From assembly GCA_050084985.1 (NCBI GenBank), contig JBITNC010000002.1:19964001-20028000 (forward strand): a DNA stretch of 64,000 nt, written 5' to 3'. The DNA is from Nageia nagi. Lineage: Eukaryota; Pinophyta. The notes beneath the pieces are model-generated. The model did not search any database, had not been told where the DNA came from, and was given only the letters and a program-made list of their open reading frames with translations. Numbering within the stretch: the stretch's first letter is position 1; each line of letters opens with the position of its first letter. The translations under genes were made by a program, and so were the position numbers. Below are positions 36,401-45,400 of this stretch, one piece after another.

Positions 36401-39400
36401 TTATCCTTGTGTGGCTGCCTCTGCTGTGGATTCTAATACATCTCCTCTGCTCTATGCACTTCTTTCTATGTTCTCCTTGCTGCTGTCTCCTCACAAGGCT
36501 ATGATTTTTTCCCACCTTGCTCTCTTATCTTGCTTGGCCTTCCTTACTTGTGCGGTCGCATGGTCTCTCCTCCGCGTGAGGACTTCCTTGTTTCCTTGCG
36601 CGATCGCTTTGATGTTAAAAGGGTTGGGATTGCTGTAGTAGAGATCTACAAAGGGAGAGGGCCATACCCACAACATTAACAATAACAAGTTTAACAACGT
36701 ATTTGCAACCTCTCCTCCATGCGTAGCTAGTCCTTAACCACATTTAATTCCTTGTTTTTACCCCTTTGTCTTGCTTGTCATGTTTTGTCCAACTTCCTAC
36801 CCTCTCTCTGCCATCCTTTAAATGAACCTGCCATAATTTAATCTAGTTCAATCAATTTCATGCGTGAAGTAAAAGTCTCTTTACAATAGAGTAAACTCTT
36901 TGTTCTACATTTATTGCTTGTTATCATTTTTTTTTGTCCTTTTTTTGGTATAAACTTCATTTACATAAGCATGCTATATTTCCTTGGTAAATCTTAAAGT
37001 TTTATTTACTTAAGCATTGTTTAATATCAATTTTTTTAAGTAAAGAAGGGGGATTTTTTTATAATTCTTTACTTAAAATTATAGATTTTAAGTGTTTACT
37101 ACCTTTTAAAATAGAATGCAAACTATGGAAATAATAGAATGATGCATGCTTATCACTTAATTTTTTAATGATGCATGTTTTTTTTTAAATGATGCATGCT
37201 TATCACTTAATTCTTTTGTGGAAATCATGCATGCCTATCACTCAAAATTAGGTGAATGCCTCTTAAGTGTTTGCCTTAAAATTCCTTATGAATAGACTTG
37301 TTCTTGTGGGCAAATGAAGCATGCTTATTACTTAAATTGTATAGAATGGACTTGTGCAAATAAAGAATGATATAAAGATGTCCTTTAAAGGTTGGTAAAC
37401 AAAACCCATTGGACACATAGGTTTCAAATTTTAAATGGATGATGTTTTATTTATGCTCCTTACTTCATGTTTCATTTTTTGCTTCATTTGCTTATACAAA
37501 CAAAAACGCAAACATTGATATGAGCAACCCTTTAAAATGAACACATACACACATACATTCCACAACATGACTTGTTTGGGGAGCCATGAGATGAGGATAG
37601 GCGGATTGGAGCCTTTAAGTCCAACAATCCAAGTGGTGAAAAATCTGTACTTCTTAATTGCCCCTAAGACCTCTGTTGGTCTGGATTTAACTCCAATAGG
37701 TGGACAGGCATGTGTGTAGTGATACCACATATCCGCACATCCATTCAAGGATTATTCTGATAACCTAAGAGGACAACTTGAAATCTAATCAAGATTAATA
37801 ATTTGGTCGATCTAATAAACGTGGAAACCTTGAAAAATAGCTAATACTTTTCCTTGTGAGAGTATATTGCTGCCCAAAAAGAATTAGTTGAAGATTGGTA
37901 GTACTTGGGCTCCTCTTGTGTGAGCATCTAGGTGAAGGCCTAATTTTAGACAAGAAAACAAGCTTCAACAATGTCACTCGACATCTACAGTTCTTGAGAT
38001 GAAAAATGTATTTGGGTACATGGGTTATTATTTGAATTGTAAAACATTTGCACTTGTGAATCAAATCAAGCATGTCTTTAGTGTTAAATGTAACATGTAT
38101 TATTTACTTGGTTAAAACTTAACATTTAATGTTGTTTATTGAAACCACATGCTTATTATTTCACATTCTTGTGTAGCAAATAGGAGAATCTTTTTTACCC
38201 AAACACATTTTTATGATTCCAACTATGGGATTTGGGAACCTCAGACGAAAGCTGAATTGCAGGCAAGGAAGCTTTAGCAAACAATGAATAAGAACCTTGT
38301 ACCTTCTACAGATGAGAAGGCACTAGAGGCTTACAACACAAAGAATGAGTTGGCAAACTCCATGATTTACCATGCATTTTCAGATGATATGCTCCTGATG
38401 ATTTCCTCTTCAACCTTAGCAAAGAAAGCTTAGGATAAGTTTAAACAAATCTACCTTGGTTCAAACTTTTCAAGAAGGTTTACCATTCTCCAAAAGTTGT
38501 TACAATCTTGTCATAGGGAAGATGAAAATGTGGCTATCTATTTGAACAAAATCATTCACCTAAAGACTCAACTTGTTGCTTGTGGGTGAAATTGGATCAA
38601 TGATGAGTTCATGGTCTTCATCATTCTTCAAAACCTCTCTTCAAAGTTTGAAAACCGTGTGACAGTTATCAAAACAAAGCTTGATGATGAAGAAATCTTC
38701 TCCTTTGAGAACCTTTCAAGGCACCTATTGAAGCATAAGGAAACTCTTAACAATAAGGTGTTGATTTCTTCTCCTAAAGATAATAATGTTACTCTTGGAG
38801 CAACCAAAACTCCTTTCAAGAAGAAGTTCAACCATCAAAGGAAATCTTATCCTTCTTCCTTCAAAATGTTTGAGAAAAGCGGTAGTGGCTACAATAGCAG
38901 CGGGAACAACAAAAACAACCACAACAGCAGGAACAGCGGCAACAACAATCATTTCAAGCAAAAAGATGGAAAAGGCAAAGCACACTCCTTATCCTAAGGA
39001 AAAGTTTGATGGCAATTGTAACTATTGTGGCATTCAAGGCCACAAAGAAATTGATTGCTACAAAAAGAAAAAAGAGGAAAAGAATAAAGGCAATGGAAAT
39101 ATAAGGAACTACAAAGGAAAGAAGAATATTCATGCTGGTTTTGATGCGGCGCTCTACTCCATGTCTTGTTTTTTTCATCTGAATGGATTGTCAACTCTGA
39201 TTGCACTAATCACCTATGCTTTGAAAAAGAAAAGTTTGAGAACTTTCACAAGTATAAAAAGGATGCCGTTGTGATAGGTGATAACTCTACCCTTGAAGTC
39301 CAAGGAATTGGGAATGTGCTGATTCACGGAAAGGTTCTTGAAAGTGTTCTCTATGTTCCTAAGTTAAGGATGAACCTTCTCTCCGTAATCCAAGTTAGAA

Positions 39401-42400
39401 AATGATACTCTTTTGAGTTTGACTCTCAATCCTAGTTTATTAAGAAAGGACTTGCCACTTTGGTTAAAGGATCAGTGAAAGATAACCTCTACATTGTGGA
39501 TCAAGTTGCATTAAAGATGTGTCTTACTTCTAATGTGTGTTATAAAAACAATCTTTGACACCATCGTTTAAGGCACCTTAACCATAAGAGTATTCATGTT
39601 ATGAAATACCAAGAACTTATGGAAGGTTTGCTTTCAATTTCTCTTTTGGTTGGTCTATGCGAGAAGTGCATTCTTGGCAAGATGCACAGACAAAAGTTTA
39701 AAAAAGATAAAACAACAAGAGCATCTCAACCTCTTCAACTTGTGCATTCAGATTTGATGGGTCCATTTCAGACTAAGTCGCTTGGAGGAGCATCTTACGT
39801 CTTGACCTACATTGATGACTTTAGTAGGATGACCTTTGGCTATCTACTTGAGCATAAAGATCAAACCTTTGAGAGTTTTAAGGTTTTTAAGGCATTTGTT
39901 GAGAATCAAACTAACCTTAAAATCAAGATGTTGAAATCAGATAATGGGAGGGAATATAACAGCAATGAGTTCAATAACTATTGTGCTAATTACGAAATCA
40001 AGAGGCAGTTTACAATTCCATACACTCCTCAACAGAACAGTGTTGCCGAAAGGAAAAACAGTACAATTATGGAGATGGCTAGATGCATGTTGCATAATCT
40101 TCCTAAATTCTTGTGAGATGAAGTTGTGAGCACTGCTATTTACACCTTGAATAGGTGTCCCACAAAAGCCGTTCAAAGTAAAACTCCTTTTGAGGTATAG
40201 TCAGAAAGAAAACCTAACATTTCTCATCTTAGGGTATTTGGTTGTGAAGCATTCTCTTACATTGATTCTAAGAAAATAAAGTTGGACAAAAAAGCTAAAC
40301 AATGCATCTTTGTGGGTTATGACAGTCAACATAGAGGCTACAAGCTCTACTCTTCAACCTATAAAGCAGTGTTCGTTTCAAGAGATGTAAAGTTCAATAA
40401 ACTTCCTGAAGAATCTGCTTCTAATGAAAATGTTGATTATCAAAAGGACTCTTCAGTTGCTCCTAGCTGGTTGGATATTGATGTAATCAAGTCACTTCAG
40501 GAATAAAATTCCCCAACACAAATGGTAACAAAGAGCATGACCTTGAACAAATCCTTAATTGCCAAAATTGACAACAAACATAAGCCCTCAACCTTCAAAG
40601 AAGCTTATAAGCACGACTGCTGGATGGAAGCCATCAAAGTGGAATATGAGACGCTTATGAAAAATAAGACTTGGGACTTGGGTGCTTATCCCAATGAAAA
40701 GAATGTGATTGGCAATAAGTGGATCTACAAGGTCAAATTCAATTCAGTTGGAGATATTGAGAAATACAAGGCAAGGTTAGTAGCTAAAAATTTTGCTCAG
40801 AAATACGGTGTAGATTATGAGGAAACCTTTGCTCCCGTGGCAAAAATGCCTACTGTGAGAGTAATTCTTACTCTTTCTACAACTCAAAGATGGAAAGTTT
40901 TTCAACTTGACGTCAAGAGTGCATTTCTCAATGGTGACTTAGATGTGGAAATCTTCATGAATCAACCAGAAGGATTTATTGTGGAAGTCAAGAGTCCTTT
41001 GTGCAAGCTAAAGAAGTCATTGTATAGACTTAAGCAAGCACCTCGAACCTGGTACAGAAAGATTTCAAGGTACTTTGCAAACATTGGTTTCTCTAAGTGT
41101 TTTTCTGACTCCGATCTATATGTGCTCAATCAAGGAAAAGACAATGTCTTGATTCTCCTTTATGTGGATGATCTTTTAATTACTGGGAACTATGATAAAA
41201 TCATTCAAGAGTGCATATCCAAACTTAAGGCAACATTTGAAAGGACTGATCTTGGTCTCTTGCACTACTATCTTGAAATGCAAGTGTATCAATACAAGGA
41301 TTGTACTTACCTCGGTCAATCTAAGTTTATATCAGACATCTTGCAGAAGTTTGGAATGGAGGAGTGTAGATATGTTGCAATCCTAATCTCTCCTGGAATC
41401 ACTATTTTTCTAAGCTCCAACTCTCAGTTAGCTGATGCTACAGCTTACAGGCAATTAATTGGTAGTCTTTTGTATTTGACTATATCCAGGCCAGATATTA
41501 CCTTTGCAGTGAATCTGATGGCACGATTTATGCAGAAACCTTATGTTGAGCACCTCAATGCTATTAAGCAAATTTTGAGGTATGTTGCAAGGACTAAGGA
41601 TCTTGCTCTCAAGTATTCCAAATTACCCTCAATTGTTCTCTCTGGATTCTCAGATTCTAACTATGGAGGAGATAGAGATGACAGGAAGTCAACCTCTGCG
41701 TATGTGTTTAGCATTCGTTCAGATGCTATCTCTTGGGCTTCCAAGAAGAAACCTATTGTTTTTCTTTCCACCACAGAAGCTGAATATCATGCCATGTCTA
41801 TTGCAACCCAAGAAGCCATTTGGCTAAGGCATCTTCTAAAAGAAATTGGGTATGAACAAGATGGTTCATCTTTGATTTCTTTAAACAATCAGTCAGCTAT
41901 TTCTTTGGCTGAGAATCCTGTGTTCCATCAGAGAATAAAACATGTAAAAATCCATGCCCATTTTATCAGGAAGAAGGTTCTTGATGGCATCATACACCTA
42001 GAGTATTGTCCATCCACCTTGAACTCCGCTGATTTGTTCACCAAGCCCCTCCCGGAAGCTCAGTTCTGTAAGCTTAAGGATGCTATCGAGTTGGTGAAGT
42101 TGCCCTCAAGAGGGAGTGAAGTTTGAATTCTTGTGTTGAATACATGTTTGTGATGACAACTTCACCCCAAGGAGGATTTTATGTTGTATAGTGTTGATTT
42201 TGTTGTACACCTTCGTGGTAAGTTCGCTTTGCATGAGGAACTTGTACAAATTGGCCAATCTTGCACTGTTCAGTTATCCATGTGTGAGGAACTCTTATGT
42301 GTCTTTTGACACTTCAGTTATCCATATGTGAAGAACTCGTATGTGCATACTCTATTTTTGGTCAATCTAGCGCTGTTCAATTATCCATGTGTGAGGAACT

Positions 42401-45400
42401 CTTATGTGTCTTTTGGCATTGTTCAGTTATCCATATGTGAGGAACTCATATGTGCATGCTCTATTTTGTAATGATAATCAAGACATGTTTTATATACAAA
42501 AGGTGACTATAAGTTTTTGGCATGGCATCTTCGTGATGGCTTATAGTGCACCATTCATCAGTTCATGATGGCATTTGTGTGATTCATCTATCTTTGTTGA
42601 TATGAATATGATGCATCTAACTGATCTTGTTATTTGAGTTGCTTATGACTTGCAGGTTTCTTTGAGATTGTAGGTTACTTACCTCAGGTATGCAAGCTCT
42701 TGGAGACTCTTCATGACTTCCAGTTGGATAACTACTTCATGTACATTGAAACCGGTTGTGGTTAATGATTGTATTTGGCAAAGTAGTGTCTCAAACTAGA
42801 TCTTTCTTACTTCACAAATATGTAAAAAGTTCTCATCTTCGTTGTATTTATTTGAAGAACTCTCTTACTTTCTCTTATTCTCTCTTACTCGCTTTATCCC
42901 AATATTGCATTAAAGGGGAGTGTTGGAATGTATAATACATTATTGTAAAGGTTTGTATTAAATCTTCTATGTAAATTCACTAATACTTAAGGGTATCATG
43001 ACACCTTAAGTATAAGTGAATATGATAATATAACTTGTCCTACACTCCATGTCATGAACATGCCCCTTGGGTAAAAGGATGTGCATGTCATGTTTTTGTA
43101 TATTGGATAAAAGGGTGATCCAAAAAGGGATTTTGGCCTATAAATAGAAGGCTCCCTCTTTGTAATTATACACCAATTGTGGAGTAAAGTTATGCTATAA
43201 GATAGAAGTTTAGAAGTTGAGATTAGGAGAATTATAATAGAGTTGTATTTGTGATTGAAGAAAAGATCTAGTTAGTGGATGTACTTCTAGTTGGAGGAAC
43301 TGCTTACATCTTGTGTTGTGAGATTGTTGTAGGTTTGTTAGAACTTACTGTGAGCTTTCATGTGATATTGGTTGATTAGGAATTATCTTGTTAGTGTTGG
43401 TTCATTCACAAAAGCATATGGAAGGCTTGGGAAGCCTTGAAGCCATGGATTTGTTGGCAAGGAAATGGCCGAGGCTCAAGAGCTTCTTGTTCCTCCCTTA
43501 GTTTGTGGTAGTCCCCGGACGTTACTTATGATGGCACGCCTTTAGCAGAAGTGCAATGGATTCATGCTTAAAGATTTCACAGAAAGGGAATTGACTCTTT
43601 TCAGGATCTTTATGATGTTCAGACCAAGAGCTGGTATACTTGGGATAAGTTCAAACGCTTGCATGGGCTCTCGCCTAGTGATAAGTCAACTTTTGAGTTT
43701 TTAATTGATAAAACCCCTTTCTCGATTTGAGTCCGCCTAGGCAAGGTCTTTCAACCTTCTTGGTGGACAGACTGGGCCTGGCCTAACAATGTTTGTTTGC
43801 TCAAGTATAAACCTCACCTAGGTCATTCTTGGCTTTCACCACATGTTCCCATGGTTAAGGTTCTGAATAACAAATGGGATCTTCTTTCATCTCAATCAAG
43901 ATGGAAGCTGCATTTCACTACTGTTTGGAAATCTTATATTGAACCTAAGCATAGTTTTTTTGCTTGGAATCTGTTACACCAAGGTTTACCTAATGGTATC
44001 CATAGAGTTTACTTGGGGTCCCTAATCCTACTTGTGCTTTTTGTAATTCCCCTGAAGATTTCCTCCATATTTTCTAGTCTTGTTCAAAAGCTAAAGCTAT
44101 CTGGGATTGGATTTTCTCTTTTTTTAACCAATTCCTTGCTACACCTTGTTTTTGGGTTCATGCTCTCTTGGGTGATCCTCTACTTGAAGTGTGGCACATC
44201 TTCTGTTTTATTTATGGAAGAGCAAAAATAACATCATTTTTGGCAGAGAAGGAGCTTATGTTTCTTTTTCCCTTTCTGATAAATATGTCATATTCTAAGA
44301 TACATGGTTGCAGATTATTGCTCAAGTGGAGAAAGTAAATTTGGAGGTTCAGCACTTACGAAACATACTGGACTACTGGGCCTATGCTCCCTGTGCCATG
44401 AGTCGGCTCCCTCCTGATCGGCCTCCTCATTATCAACAGACTCAACGACAAGGCGTTTCGGGTGGACGGACTTGACCTCGGAGTTGGGGTTCCCCTCCTT
44501 GCCAACCTCCTTCGTCACCTGTTCAAATTGGTCCCAACCACCTTCAAACCTGAAGAGACTCCGTTCTGCTGCTCCTTCCTCCTCTTGTGTGCATTCAGGC
44601 TAGGATATGCAACCAAGTGTTTCTCCTCCGAGGACGGGATGGGGTGACGACCCTCGCCTGCAACCACAATGCAATTGGGGGACTATGCCTGCAATGGGAG
44701 ATGTGCCAACTCCTCAGCTCCATGCTCAATCAAGGGAGAATGATGGTTGGAGCAATGATGATAGCACTAATCATGGTTGGGCTTACCTGGGTCAAACAGA
44801 CAATTTTCATCCTCCCGATGAGCTTGAAACTAACTAACTTGTTAGTTGAAATTTGTAGCACTCCGTAAGAAATTTATGTGAACTTTTGTCGTGTTTGAGG
44901 TTGTGACGTCCCATTTGGACCAGTGAGCAATTGTGTAATGACCCCTTTTGTATTCTAGCATGTGTTCATGTTCATGTTGTGATTGTGTAACTCGAGCAGG
45001 AGCTTATAGTCTGTGGACTCCATTGTGAGCCCAATAATGGGCCATCTCCCCTTGAGTAGTAATGTTGTGTGTTGTAATGGGTTATCTCGGATTGTGGGAA
45101 TCCCTAGGTAGTCATGTGTCATGCATGTTGGAGGTGCATGGAGGAGCGTGCCAACGTTGGGAGGACCCCACATACCCCATGTTGGCCCATGAGACCTTAC
45201 AGACCCCCACGTCAACCTAAAAGGCCACTTGGACCCCACGTCAACCTTAAGGGCCTTTATGACCCCCACGTTGGCTTACTAGGCCAATATGACCCCCACG
45301 TTGACATGGTTGACTTGTTGACCCCAACGTTCGATTAAAAATGGCTTGGAGTGATAACGAGGCATGACTTGTGTACATGAGAGACTATATATAGAGGATG

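Larger units (their letters stand above)
35088..43408 (+). mobile_element. Copia-1: complete Ty1/copia retrotransposon inserted in the LINE
   Basis: 8.3 kb with two LTRs (35088-35581 and 42921-43408), a primer binding site and a polypurine tract. CAAAA precedes (35083-35087) and follows (43409-43413). The LINE ORF2 frame resumes on the far side. The LTRs differ at about forty positions by eye (roughly 92 percent alike), so the insertion is old. Domain order gag, protease, integrase, RT, RNase H defines copia. Confidence 0.95.
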
